Positions 17,148 to 24,809 of a DNA stretch of 36,672 nt are shown piece by piece. A program made the translations under genes and the position numbers. This DNA comes from a virus, in IMG/VR virus record IMGVR_UViG_3300000893_000002, positions 1 to 36,672 of that record. One strand, 5' to 3'. The number at the start of each line of letters is the position of its first letter. Position 1 is the stretch's first letter. Below the pieces are notes generated by a model. The model saw nothing but the letters and a program-made list of their open reading frames with translations. It did no database searches and had not been told where the DNA came from.

Positions 17148-18710
17148 ATGCCATTAGACAGCTCTGGTGACTGGTACCCGAATCTCTTCGGTCGGCAGCT
17201 CGAGGTATTCAACGCTTTCTTCCGTGCACTGCTGGTCTGCGGCCCGCGCAAGAGCGGCAAAACATGGGCGGTTTTGCATAAAATCGTCCGTCACCTCTGG
17301 GAGACCCGAGGCGCGCGCGTAGCGATGTTTTCGCGCACTTTGAAGAATTCTAAGGAGGGCGGGACCTGGTCGGATCTGCACACGATAGTTTTGCCCGAAT
17401 GGATCAAAGCCAAAATCGGGTTGAACTATACGACCAAAAGCGCCGAGGGACGCCCCGGTCCTAAAACGGACGGCCAGACCCGCACTCCTTATTTCCGCAT
17501 CAGCAACGCGCACGGCGGGGAATCCGAGCTGATGCTCTTCTCGCTCGATTACGACCCGGACATTGAGGACAAGCTCAAAGAGCAGCGCTTCTCGATGATC
17601 TATTTCTCGGAGCTGTCGAAGTTTCGGGACCGCAGGATCCTCTCGGTCGCCCTGCCCTCGCTCCGCATGCCGCACCTCACGATGGAAGAGCAAATGTGGA
17701 TTGCGGACACCAATCCGAGCGAAGAGGGAGACGCCTCCTGGATTTATGAGGTCTGGTATATCGAGCGGGTGCTCGAGTACTCGGCCTACCTCGAGCGCAA
17801 CAAGGAGCGCGGCAAACCTTACATGCCGGAATCCGGCTTTTTGAACTTTCAACGCGGGCTCGGCCTCATCGAGATTAAGCCCGAGGAAAACCCATACCTC
17901 GACCCGCGGGAGCTGGAAGAGCTGAAAACGACCTACGCCTACGACGAGGGTCTCTATAACCGCTACGTCAATGGGCTCTGGGTCTACGGAGAGGGCGATG
18001 CCTCAATCCACTTCAAGGGCAAATTCAATCCGAGCAAGCACCTGGTAGGCTCGACCGAGGCGCCCGACAAGGCGGACTGGACCTATGCAAACCCGCATCC
18101 GAATAGCTTTGAGCTGATAACCGGTTGGGACCTTGGAGACACCCATCACGCGGCGGTGATCATCGACCGGACTTTCGTCGGGAAATCGATCCATTTCACG
18201 CTGCTGGACGAGCTGGAGGTCCTCGGGGAGAACGTCAGCAACGAGGATTTTACCTTTGAATTCATGGAGCTGATCGCGCAGCTCGAGGCTACGGCCGGCA
18301 AGACGTTCCAGCTCGACCGCGCATGGTCCGACCGCTCGAGCATCGAGAAATACTCCGCCACGGGTGACACCTTCCCTTACCTTCAGGTCCACGCCGCGAG
18401 CAATAAGCGGATTTTCCTCCGCGGTTGCCCCAAACCTGCGGGCTCGGTCCGGGTCCGGGTGCAGCTCTTGAAAAGCCTGCTGCACACTGGCCGGATCCAT
18501 ATCTCGGCGCACTGCAGGAGCACTATCCGCATGTTCAAAGAGCTGAAGAAGGGAGCGGGAGCGCTCGACTACGTCGCGCACGATGAGAACAAGCACATTT
18601 TCGACGCGCTGACCTACGCCCTGCTGATGGAGTGCGCCGAGGACCTTGAGCTGACGCCGGCAGTGAACGAAGGGAAGCGGGAATCGCTGGCCTCGAGTAT
18701 CAAACTTTGA
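17148..18710 (+). CDS. terL: Terminase large subunit
   Basis: 520 residues with both terminase domains. Walker A is GPRKSGKT (residues 32-39). The Walker B strand is SMIYFSEL (149-156), with Glu155 as catalytic base and a Ser in place of the usual preceding Asp. The C-terminal nuclease begins with TGWDLGDTHHAAVIID (Asp328, Asp331), continues with LDRAWSDRSS, and ends with HIFDALTYALL. It packages DNA into the procapsid through the portal. It is the only plus-strand gene in the window and faces the early operon. Upstream TGAGG lies too close to the ATG for a normal ribosome site. Confidence 0.95.
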   Translation: MPLDSSGDWYPNLFGRQLEVFNAFFRALLVCGPRKSGKTWAVLHKIVRHLWETRGARVAMFSRTLKNSKEGGTWSDLHTIVLPEWIKAKIGLNYTTKSAEGRPGPKTDGQTRTPYFRISNAHGGESELMLFSLDYDPDIEDKLKEQRFSMIYFSELSKFRDRRILSVALPSLRMPHLTMEEQMWIADTNPSEEGDASWIYEVWYIERVLEYSAYLERNKERGKPYMPESGFLNFQRGLGLIEIKPEENPYLDPRELEELKTTYAYDEGLYNRYVNGLWVYGEGDASIHFKGKFNPSKHLVGSTEAPDKADWTYANPHPNSFELITGWDLGDTHHAAVIIDRTFVGKSIHFTLLDELEVLGENVSNEDFTFEFMELIAQLEATAGKTFQLDRAWSDRSSIEKYSATGDTFPYLQVHAASNKRIFLRGCPKPAGSVRVRVQLLKSLLHTGRIHISAHCRSTIRMFKELKKGAGALDYVAHDENKHIFDALTYALLMECAEDLELTPAVNEGKRESLASSIKL

Positions 18711-18762
18711 ACAGCGGCCCTTTCGGGTCAACCGACCGTCTACCTGCGGGCCTGTGCTAGGG

Positions 18763-19167
18763 TCATTCCAACAAGCCGCGTGAATCGCGAGGGCCGCTAT
18801 TCAAATCAGTCAAAAGCCTCTTATACATTCGCCTTTGGGCTGGCGAGGCTTTTCTCAAAAAGGACAGGTTTCCGGCCCGGACGAGTCGGGCGTCCCTGCG
18901 CTTGTGTGGCTCCATCAGGTTTATGCCGCACCCGTAGGCAAACGCTTCGATGACCTTCAGCTTCAGGTTATCCCAGTTACGCAGCTTCGATATCTTCGCG
19001 ACCGCAGAGCGCGAGAGACCTGAAGCGAGGGAAATGTCCCAGTTGGAAAGAGGTCTCCGGCCCCTGCGAGCGAACAAGCGGCAGCGGGCCGGAGGAAACC
19101 GGTTGAGGAATCGACGTAGCGTCACGAAGGGCTCTGCGGAGGCGGAGGTACCGCGGGCGTCGGCCAT
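18763..19167 (-). CDS. Small HTH DNA-binding protein
   Basis: 134 residues from ATG at 19167. A GTG at 19125 that overlaps the upstream TGA (GTGA) would give 120 residues and fits the coupling style of this genome. The core PLSNWDISLASGLSRSAVAK, followed by ISKLRNWDNL and a KVIEAFAYGCGINL helix, is a lambda-repressor-like helix-turn-helix with a short stabilising helix; the C-terminal tail is basic (KASPAQRRMYKRLL). Similar small proteins are common near phage lysis genes. A small terminase subunit is possible given the neighbouring terL, but it is on the opposite strand. It is the last gene of the leftward early/late operon. Confidence 0.75.
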   Translation of the reverse strand: MADARGTSASAEPFVTLRRFLNRFPPARCRLFARRGRRPLSNWDISLASGLSRSAVAKISKLRNWDNLKLKVIEAFAYGCGINLMEPHKRRDARLVRAGNLSFLRKASPAQRRMYKRLLTDLNSGPRDSRGLLE

Positions 19168-19454
19168 CCGGTTGGCGGAGGCGTTGCCAATGGCGATCCG
19201 GCCTGCGGAGCGTAAGCCGTGTCCGTCGGGTCGGGCTCGACCGTCCAGGGGGTCGGGACGTTCCCGGCCGCGAGGTCTGCGGCATGCTGGTCGATGTGCG
19301 CGTGAAGGGTGTTCTGCTGCTCGGCGGTGATCACACCAGCCGTAAAGAGTGAGCTGATCAAAGCCTTTGCCTTGTCAACCACGTCCGCGATTTGCGGAGC
19401 GGCCTGAAGGGCTGCTTCGATGCCGGCGATGATTAAAGGAATTAAGGGAGGCAT
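19122..19454 (-). CDS. Small helical protein with Pro-rich tail (unknown)
   Basis: 110 residues. The N-terminus is hydrophobic and amphipathic (LIPLIIAGIEAALQAAPQIA), followed by a charged helix (AEQQNTLHAHIDQHAADLAA), then a Pro-rich, probably disordered tail. The ATG at 19454 lies 3 bases after the preceding stop. I do not recognise it. Company with small membrane proteins suggests a lysis-cassette accessory; nothing in it proves this. Confidence 0.55.
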   Translation of the reverse strand: MPPLIPLIIAGIEAALQAAPQIADVVDKAKALISSLFTAGVITAEQQNTLHAHIDQHAADLAAGNVPTPWTVEPDPTDTAYAPQAGSPLATPPPTGWPTPAVPPPPQSPS

Positions 19455-19457
19455 AGG

Positions 19458-19937
19458 TTACTTGGTCGGGGTGTTGGTATTGATGTTCGATGCAGTGACC
19501 GCTCGGGCTGCGGAAACTAACTGCTGCATCTTTGCTAACGTCTCCGTCAGGCCGGTCAGGCCCGCAGGCGTCGGGTTTGCCATGTAGGCCGCTCTGGCCG
19601 TGACGTACTCCTTGTCCGCAGCGACCGCCTGCGGGCGAATTTTATCAAGCTCATGCTTGATATTGTGGGAGATAGCCCAAAGGGTGAGCCGGTTATCGTG
19701 CTCAAAGGTAAAAATCACGTTCATGGCAGACCATGCCGTGTCGTAGGCAAGGTCGACGTTGAAGAACGCCGGATCCGCGGCTGGCTGAGTGACTACGCCG
19801 GTCGTCGCGTTGGTTGTCGGGTCGGGAGCGTAGGCGCCCCCAGGCGCCAAGGTGCTCTTGCCGCACCCGCTCAGGAGTGAGGCGCCTCCGGCAATGAACA
19901 TTGCCGAGGCTAGTATCCACGAATAGAAGTTTTTCAT
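19458..19937 (-). CDS. Predicted lipoprotein
   Basis: 159 residues with a lipoprotein signal: basic start, hydrophobic run, then lipobox Leu22-Ser-Gly-Cys25, the lipidated Cys. The mature part has a disordered linker and helical segments (LWAISHNIKHELDKIRPQAV, AGLTGLTETLAKMQQLVSAA). The start overlaps the previous gene as ATGA. A phage lipoprotein beside membrane proteins could be an outer-membrane spanin component, but it is longer than a typical Rz1. Other outer-membrane roles, such as superinfection exclusion, are equally open. Confidence 0.7.
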   Translation of the reverse strand: MKNFYSWILASAMFIAGGASLLSGCGKSTLAPGGAYAPDPTTNATTGVVTQPAADPAFFNVDLAYDTAWSAMNVIFTFEHDNRLTLWAISHNIKHELDKIRPQAVAADKEYVTARAAYMANPTPAGLTGLTETLAKMQQLVSAARAVTASNINTNTPTK

Positions 19938-20161
19938 GCTGCTTTTTGAGGTTGGACCGGTTGATCTTGTGCTGGCGCCGAGCTGGTACTGATACCATGC
20001 CGGATGCTGGCTGTAGCTCCGCCGGCGAGGAGTCCGTCAATCAGGACGTTATGGCCCCACCAGCCTTGCTGAATGCCGCCAGCGTAAACGATAGCGGCCA
20101 GACTGATGAGGTAGGTCTTTTTTCCAGACAACCAATTCCAGGCAGAGGTTATAGCTTGCAT
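19934..20161 (-). CDS. Small single-span membrane protein, holin-like
   Basis: 75 residues from ATG at 20161. The frame extends upstream to 20275, but that is not needed. One membrane segment (KKTYLISLAAIVYAGGIQQG) follows a short helix with WNWLSGKK, and a Gly-rich second half ends in IRHGIS. Small phage proteins with the lysine-lysine-threonine-tyrosine plus hydrophobic segment layout occur beside lysis genes. It overlaps the lipoprotein start as ATGA. A holin or holin accessory role is inferred. Confidence 0.65.
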   Translation of the reverse strand: MQAITSAWNWLSGKKTYLISLAAIVYAGGIQQGWWGHNVLIDGLLAGGATASIRHGISTSSAPAQDQPVQPQKAA

Positions 20162-20199
20162 GGGCGGACTATTACCCCTCGGGACAGGAGGGCGGCAAG

Positions 20200-20502
20200 C
20201 TATTTTTTGATCGTGATGAAGTTCCGGAAGAGTTCCCAGATGCCCCCGGCGATGATTGTCCCCGCTGCGATCCATGCCGCGACCCGGATCTTGTACTCCT
20301 CGAGCCGCTCGACTCGATTCTTGAGCCCGGACCCGTTCCGGTAGAGGTCGTCCATCATCATCAGGTGATTGGTGATGAGCCCGCGCGCGTCCTTGCTGAC
20401 GCTCAGGTCCCCCATGAGCGCTTTTTTCACAAGGTCCATGTCCTCTTGGAGTTTTTTAAGCGCTCTCGCGGTTTCGTGCGGGTCTATCTCGGGCTCGCTC
20501 AT
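20200..20502 (-). CDS. Coiled-coil protein with C-terminal membrane anchor (XhlA-like)
   Basis: 100 residues from ATG at 20502, which overlaps the CheY-like gene's TGA (ATGA). The start gives MSEPEIDPHETARALKKL. A long helix with heptad spacing (LKNRVERLEEYKIRVAAWIA) leads into a C-terminal transmembrane segment (WIAAGTIIAGGIWELF) and a basic tail. This resembles XhlA/hemolysin-type small lysis proteins that pair with holins. Coupled translation with a phospho-receiver protein is notable. Confidence 0.65.
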   Translation of the reverse strand: MSEPEIDPHETARALKKLQEDMDLVKKALMGDLSVSKDARGLITNHLMMMDDLYRNGSGLKNRVERLEEYKIRVAAWIAAGTIIAGGIWELFRNFITIKK

Positions 20503-20918
20503 TTGGTTTTGAAGAGCAAGGCGAGCGTATCCCTCGTCACGGGTTTTGGAAGCCATAGGATTGCGCCGGCTCTGACTGCATTCGATTTTACTGCGGCATC
20601 CGGGTAGCCAGTGACCATGATGTACTCAGTCGCGCTTTCGTGACCGATCATCTCGCCAACAAGCTCGAATCCGTTGCCCGGATACATTTTGATATCAACG
20701 AAGGCTAGGTCATAACGGCTCTCGCGCAGTTTTGCAACTGCGCTTTCTTTCCCGTAGGTGACTTCCGGATGGACGTCAAATCCCTCAAGCTCTTTAAGGA
20801 GCATGAGGGCGTCGGCTTGGCAATCCTCGACGATGAGCAGGCGGGGCGTGTTCGACAACCGTGCTTGGAGCCCGAGCAGGTACTCTTTCGATTTTACAAA
20901 ATGTTCCGTGTCACTCAT
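20499..20918 (-). CDS. Stand-alone CheY-like response-regulator receiver
   Basis: 139 residues from ATG at 20918 (MSDTEHFVKS); a longer start at 20963 adds 15 residues. The receiver domain is complete: acidic pair Glu31-Asp32 after RLLIV, phospho-acceptor Asp75 in LAFVDIKMYPGNGFEL, switch Thr103 in YIMVTGYPDAA, and Lys125 in LPKPV. No output domain follows; the gene ends just after the fold. Stand-alone receivers act by protein contact when phosphorylated by a host sensor kinase. Its stop overlaps the start of the coiled-coil membrane gene, so both are made together. Confidence 0.9.
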   Translation of the reverse strand: MSDTEHFVKSKEYLLGLQARLSNTPRLLIVEDCQADALMLLKELEGFDVHPEVTYGKESAVAKLRESRYDLAFVDIKMYPGNGFELVGEMIGHESATEYIMVTGYPDAAVKSNAVRAGAILWLPKPVTRDTLALLFKTK

Positions 20919-21032
20919 AAGCGCCGAGCTTTCCACTGCCCGCGATCGCAGCGCAAGGAACATAAGGTAGGGTCCTCACCCCATGCCGCTAGAGCTTTCC
21001 TGGCAGCGGCGGGGCTGTCCCCGGTTTGAGCT

Positions 21033-21500
21033 TCATGGCCCTCCCGGTATTTGGAGATTGTTTTGGGACGGAGCTGGCGGGGCTGTAGCCGCCAGACCGG
21101 AGAAAAAACTTGTTTGCGAGCTATTCGAGCAGGTCCCCGTGTAGAAGGTTTGAGCCCCCAAAAGCGGGACGTTCGTCGAATAATAGACGTAGCCAAGATT
21201 CGTTTGCGCGGGCGGATTAACAACAGTAGCTAGAAGCTGCCACTGGGTGTTTGTTCCCGACAAAGTTGTCGCGCCGTAAAATCGGTAAGTCAGATTGGTC
21301 AGCGCTGGCCATGCAACCGGATTGGTAACTGTGGTTTGCATCTGGCCTTTGACCGTCTGCCAAAAGTTCGTTGGCCAGTCCCAATAGATTGCGGTTTGCG
21401 AGTTGAATTGACCGGCCGGGATTTGAGCCGCGGCGGCTACGATAGCAAGGCCGAAGCCTGCGAGTGCTGAAGCAAGTTTCTTGAGTGAGTTAGTAGTCAT
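21033..21500 (-). CDS. Secreted fibronectin-III-like protein
   Basis: 155 residues with a Sec signal peptide (SLKKLASALAGFGLAIVAAA) ending near AAAAQ. The mature region has a beta-sandwich style: TNLTYRFYGATTLSGTNTQW and QTFYTGTCSNSSQTSFFSGL, the Tyr and Thr-x-x-S-x-S pattern of fibronectin type III modules from Verrucomicrobiota and phages. The C-terminus is Pro-rich. Gap to the upstream gene is 48 bases. It is probably exported to periplasm or surface; whether it is also in the virion cannot be told. Confidence 0.7.
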   Translation of the reverse strand: MTTNSLKKLASALAGFGLAIVAAAAQIPAGQFNSQTAIYWDWPTNFWQTVKGQMQTTVTNPVAWPALTNLTYRFYGATTLSGTNTQWQLLATVVNPPAQTNLGYVYYSTNVPLLGAQTFYTGTCSNSSQTSFFSGLAATAPPAPSQNNLQIPGGP

Positions 21501-21548
21501 AACGTCCGGTTATGGCTCTACCCCTCCGGGCTCCCCGGTGCAAGCAAA

Positions 21549-22295
21549 TTACTTTGGGTGCCTGCGAGCCTTGAGTTTCTCAAGTGCCTCTTCTGAGGGC
21601 GGGATAACGGGATCGGACTTAACTTCCTCGCCCTTCTGCCGCTTCAAAATGATCGCGTTGAGTTCGTCCATGGTCTTGCCGTCGCAACGCCAGTAGCGAA
21701 ACTTCCGCTTCTTATAGACCTTCTCCTCCGGCGTGACGCATCGGTAAATCAACTTGAGACCAAGCACCCTAGCGGCAAAGAGGACTGTGCCTGGTGGCTT
21801 CTGTGCAACGAAGCTGTCTCCAATTTTACCCGCGACTAAGGCTTCCAGAGCTAATCGCATTTGGCTGAAGCCGCCTTTGAGTGCGTGTGGGACTATAACG
21901 GGGGTTGTTTCGATCTGGTATTCCTTAAATGTGGTCGTGCTCATGGTGTTCGTGCCGAATGTTTGTGTTCTGCGGTGACAGAGTCCGCATCGGATTGACT
22001 GCTGACCTTTCCGCCCGCCGCAGTCGGGACAATATCGGCGCCCGAGCGGTTTGACTATATCGAAAGCGACATTGAGCTGCAGGACCATGGCCTCGTTGCC
22101 GGCTTTCCTAGCGTGGACAACGCGGTCCTTCCACACGTCGTGAACGACCCGGAAGTCTGTGGGGTTTCTGACTTGAAACTCTCTGCCGACGCCCAAAGTC
22201 GCGAGAGCGGATCCAATCCGTTCCGCTTGGTTAGCGCGGTATGCCCTTATCCCGTTCAATGTGCTCAGTCTCAAATGAGCGCGTGAGCTTTTCAA
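21549..22295 (-). CDS. Zinc-ribbon protein, possibly two joined segments (unknown)
   Basis: 248 residues from a TTG at 22295 that overlaps the previous gene by 65 bases; downstream TTG codons at 22259 and 22196 are alternatives. Middle part has a Cys-x-x-Cys pair (RYCPDCGG) and a second pair (RCGLCHRR), a zinc ribbon. After it, from residue 118, the text restarts with MSTTTFKEYQIETTPVIVP and looks like a second globular protein with a basic end (KVYKKRKFRYWRCDGKTM). The frame is continuous, so either it is one fused protein or the second half is also made from the internal ATG. I do not recognise a family. Confidence 0.55.
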   Translation of the reverse strand: MKSSRAHLRLSTLNGIRAYRANQAERIGSALATLGVGREFQVRNPTDFRVVHDVWKDRVVHARKAGNEAMVLQLNVAFDIVKPLGRRYCPDCGGRKGQQSIRCGLCHRRTQTFGTNTMSTTTFKEYQIETTPVIVPHALKGGFSQMRLALEALVAGKIGDSFVAQKPPGTVLFAARVLGLKLIYRCVTPEEKVYKKRKFRYWRCDGKTMDELNAIILKRQKGEEVKSDPVIPPSEEALEKLKARRHPK

Positions 22296-22479
22296 CCTCT
22301 TTAGCGTCGGCGGCCGTAAGCGCGGTCCACGCCCGACCGCCTGCGGAAAGCACAGCTCCGGCGAATATCGTCCAGAAGAGGATCGGCTCGTCTTTGAAGT
22401 GCTCGCACAGCGCTACGGCCATGAGGCTGGTTCCGAAAACCCCAACGGCGCCCCCTGTGCTGGTGCGCCAGTTTCTCAC
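22231..22479 (-). CDS. Small two-span membrane protein, holin-like
   Basis: 82 residues from a GTG at 22479 whose GTGA overlaps the previous stop. A longer form from an upstream ATG at 22536 would lie fully inside the previous gene and is not preferred. Two hydrophobic segments, GAVGVFGTSLMAVALCEHF and ILFWTIFAGAVLSAGGRAW, are followed by a charged tail. Size and topology fit a class II holin or other small membrane protein. Function is inferred. Confidence 0.6.
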   Translation of the reverse strand: MRNWRTSTGGAVGVFGTSLMAVALCEHFKDEPILFWTIFAGAVLSAGGRAWTALTAADAKEVEKLTRSFETEHIERDKGIPR

Positions 22480-23288
22480 GCTAGGAGGGCTACGCCGTGA
22501 GCGCAAATGTTCATTACGTAGTCCGCACGGTTCCACCAGGTGCTGACCGCGTTTAGGACTCCATCGGTCCCCTCATTGACGGCTAGTGTTTGTGGCGCTC
22601 CGGCTGTTGCCGAAGGACTAGCAAGCGGAAGGTTCGTCAGGAAGTCAGAGACGGCATTGTCGGCATAGCCACTGCTGCCCCACATGTTTATCGTGTAGTT
22701 TGGGCTCCCTTTCGTGACGTCGACAAACCAGAGTTGCCGCGAGGTGCTGCTGCTGGTCTGGGTGTAGACGTTGAGCCCGTTGCTGCCGAAAATTGCGGAG
22801 CTGGCCGTTTCAGTCGTTCCTACGCACTTGTATCCAAAGAAATCGCAGACGAGGCTCGGGCCTCCGGGGTAGACCCAACTCGACTGATTAGGTCGCCCGC
22901 CAACGAAGTGATCGCACGAAGCGTCTCCGTAGACGTTGCTCGTCCCGTGACAAAAGCCTACAGCCCACCGAGGATCCGAGGTCAGATTGACAACCGCATT
23001 GACCGCGAGGTTGATCAGAAGCCCGAACCGGATCTTGCTCCATCCACCAGGGAGGGTGATGGGCCGCGCCCAAACGTCATTGAGCATCTGGATCGAATTA
23101 AGGCTGTGAAAGGTCTGGATCGTCGAGGTCGCCCGCGCCTTGATCGACATGCCAGCCACGAAAGCCAGCGGCAGGAACAGGCTCGAGCGTTTAACGAAAC
23201 TGCGACGACTGAGCAACTCAATGTCGCGCTGTTTTGGCTTAGGGAGCCAGTCGTTGCCCTGACCGAAGTAAAGAATTTGTGGTTTCAT
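22476..23288 (-). CDS. Tat-exported protein of unknown function
   Basis: 270 residues with a textbook twin-arginine signal: Ser27-Arg-Arg-Ser-Phe-Val-Lys33, then a hydrophobic run LFLPLAFVAGMSI, and a likely cleavage after Ala-Arg-Ala53. The mature part is Ser/Thr/Gly-rich with several Cys (VGFCHG, DASCDHF, KCVGTT) and no enzyme motif I know. Twin-arginine signals are rare on phage proteins. The gene starts 5 bases after the preceding stop and overlaps the next one as GTGA. A virion or cell-surface protein that must fold before export is the simplest reading. Confidence 0.75.
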   Translation of the reverse strand: MKPQILYFGQGNDWLPKPKQRDIELLSRRSFVKRSSLFLPLAFVAGMSIKARATSTIQTFHSLNSIQMLNDVWARPITLPGGWSKIRFGLLINLAVNAVVNLTSDPRWAVGFCHGTSNVYGDASCDHFVGGRPNQSSWVYPGGPSLVCDFFGYKCVGTTETASSAIFGSNGLNVYTQTSSSTSRQLWFVDVTKGSPNYTINMWGSSGYADNAVSDFLTNLPLASPSATAGAPQTLAVNEGTDGVLNAVSTWWNRADYVMNICAHGVALLA

Positions 23289-23293
23289 AATGG

Positions 23294-24805
23294 TTATTGG
23301 AAGCCTCCGCCGAGCGCGGTTCTAAGTGTTTGCACCCTGCTGAATTGATGGCTGCTGTCTGTCGAAGTCAAGCCCTTGCCGATCGAGGCGTAGCTGTAGC
23401 GGTCCCCGATGTAGACACCTCCAAACGGCGAGCCCGCCGCGTCCCACCCCCAGATATAGACGTTCTGGCCGATAAGCGCGTAGGCGGGAGTCGACGAGCC
23501 GGTAACGACGCTCGCATGCGCGTTGCCGCTGTTAGCCCAGTAGATCGCGTCCGCATTCGACGCCGTGCGAGTGCCGCAGAAGTAGCCCGCGCCCGGGTTG
23601 CTGACGTGGATCGTCCCCGTGCCGCCGTTGCCAGCGCCGTAGTCATACCACTGCGTGTTCCCGCTGCGGGACGGCATGATCATAAAACCGCTGTTATCGT
23701 CTCCGGACGCAATTCCTTGCAGGCCGCCGCCACCGTTGATCGAATAGGCGTAGACCGTGAAGCTCACGTCGTTGACCGAGGCGAACGTGGTTGAGTCCTT
23801 GATCCCAGTGTCCACGTATTTTGCTGAGGCGTCCCCAATCAGTCCGTTCACCGTGAGGTCTCCAGACACAAAGCCGTGATTAACCCAAACGCTTGGACCG
23901 CCAGTGTTGAGGAGTGGGGTGAGGGCCGCGCTCAGGTTGTCAGGGACTAAGACATTTACGGAGTAGAGCTTGGAGTCGAGCCCATCAGTCACTATGCCAT
24001 TCCAAAACGTGTCGACCGCCCAAACGGTATTCGAGGCGATCGCCGTTGGGCTCGCGGGAGCAATGTTCTCCGCCACGCAAAGCCAGTTGCTTACGGTTGT
24101 CGTCGTGACGACGGCGAGGAGCGCGTTAGGGCTGGTGAACGTCCCCCGTGTGCTGGTCCCGTCTACGGTGTAGTTGGCGAAGTCGCTGGCGCCCGCCCCG
24201 GATAGGACATAACTGCTCTGTGTCGCTCCGGCTATGGCGGTCCCGTTCTTCTTCCATTGCCAGCTTGTCAACGTGCCAACGCCGGTTACTGCTGCCACGA
24301 AGGTAGCGCTTCCGCCTGAAAGCGTTATCGCGTTGGTCGGCTGCGTCCACGATACCGTGCCTTGGTAGGCGCCCGCCCATCCGGTCCCGCCGTTGAGTGA
24401 GTCGACTGCCTGCCCGCTGGCTACATACGAAGTGAGGTCATCGACGGCGAGCGTCTTGAGGTAGGCCGTGCGTGAGGCGTAAGCCTGCCCGCTTCCCAAC
24501 CAGGTCCCCGTACCGTCGGAGAGCCCGACGATCGATGCCGTTGGCGTGTAGCTCGTCAGTTGGTCGGTCATCCGGACACCGATGTAAGCGGTCCGCGAGA
24601 CGTATGGGCCGGCGAAAGTGGCTCCGTTCTGCGTTACTGAGTCACTGCCGTTGAGCCCCGGAAGGATTTGCCCAGGCGAATAGGTCGTCAGCAGGTCGAC
24701 GCTGCTCAAAGGCTTTCCGCCCGCCATGAAGGGCAGGTCGTAAAACGTGAATCCCTGTCCGAGGCAGCTACACGCCGTGAGGAGTAAGGCCAACAGGTAA
24801 CGCAT
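23294..24805 (-). CDS. Exported Ig- and LamG-like surface protein with internal repeats
   Basis: 503 residues from ATG at 24805, 4 bases after the previous stop. The signal (MRYLLALLLTACSCLG) contains Leu-Thr-Ala-Cys12, a possible lipobox. Residues 20-150 hold three ~45-residue repeats built around Asp-x-Leu-Thr-Ser-Tyr, a LNGGTGWAG turn and SRTAY. Next is an Ig-like domain with LTSWQWKKNGTAIAGATQSS and ASDFANYTVDG, then a lectin-like beta sandwich of the LamG style ending HQFSRVQTLRTALGGG. A cell-surface or virion adhesin is likely. The Ig pattern is typical for Verrucomicrobiota proteins. Confidence 0.75.
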   Translation of the reverse strand: MRYLLALLLTACSCLGQGFTFYDLPFMAGGKPLSSVDLLTTYSPGQILPGLNGSDSVTQNGATFAGPYVSRTAYIGVRMTDQLTSYTPTASIVGLSDGTGTWLGSGQAYASRTAYLKTLAVDDLTSYVASGQAVDSLNGGTGWAGAYQGTVSWTQPTNAITLSGGSATFVAAVTGVGTLTSWQWKKNGTAIAGATQSSYVLSGAGASDFANYTVDGTSTRGTFTSPNALLAVVTTTTVSNWLCVAENIAPASPTAIASNTVWAVDTFWNGIVTDGLDSKLYSVNVLVPDNLSAALTPLLNTGGPSVWVNHGFVSGDLTVNGLIGDASAKYVDTGIKDSTTFASVNDVSFTVYAYSINGGGGLQGIASGDDNSGFMIMPSRSGNTQWYDYGAGNGGTGTIHVSNPGAGYFCGTRTASNADAIYWANSGNAHASVVTGSSTPAYALIGQNVYIWGWDAAGSPFGGVYIGDRYSYASIGKGLTSTDSSHQFSRVQTLRTALGGGFQ

Positions 24806-24809
24806 GGGA

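Noticed and set aside
18714-18797. 8-bp inverted repeat (GCGGCCCT / AGGGCCGC) around the convergent terminase and HTH gene ends
   Set aside because: The arms are 68 bases apart and no T-tract follows, so it is not a good terminator.
20164-20190. Short CCCTC/GAGGG hairpin upstream of the 75-residue membrane gene
   Set aside because: Only five pairs, no T-tract, and expected by chance at this GC content.
19901-20344. Long plus-strand frames over the small membrane genes
   Set aside because: They mirror minus-strand genes, and their products lack any domain; shadows due to high GC.
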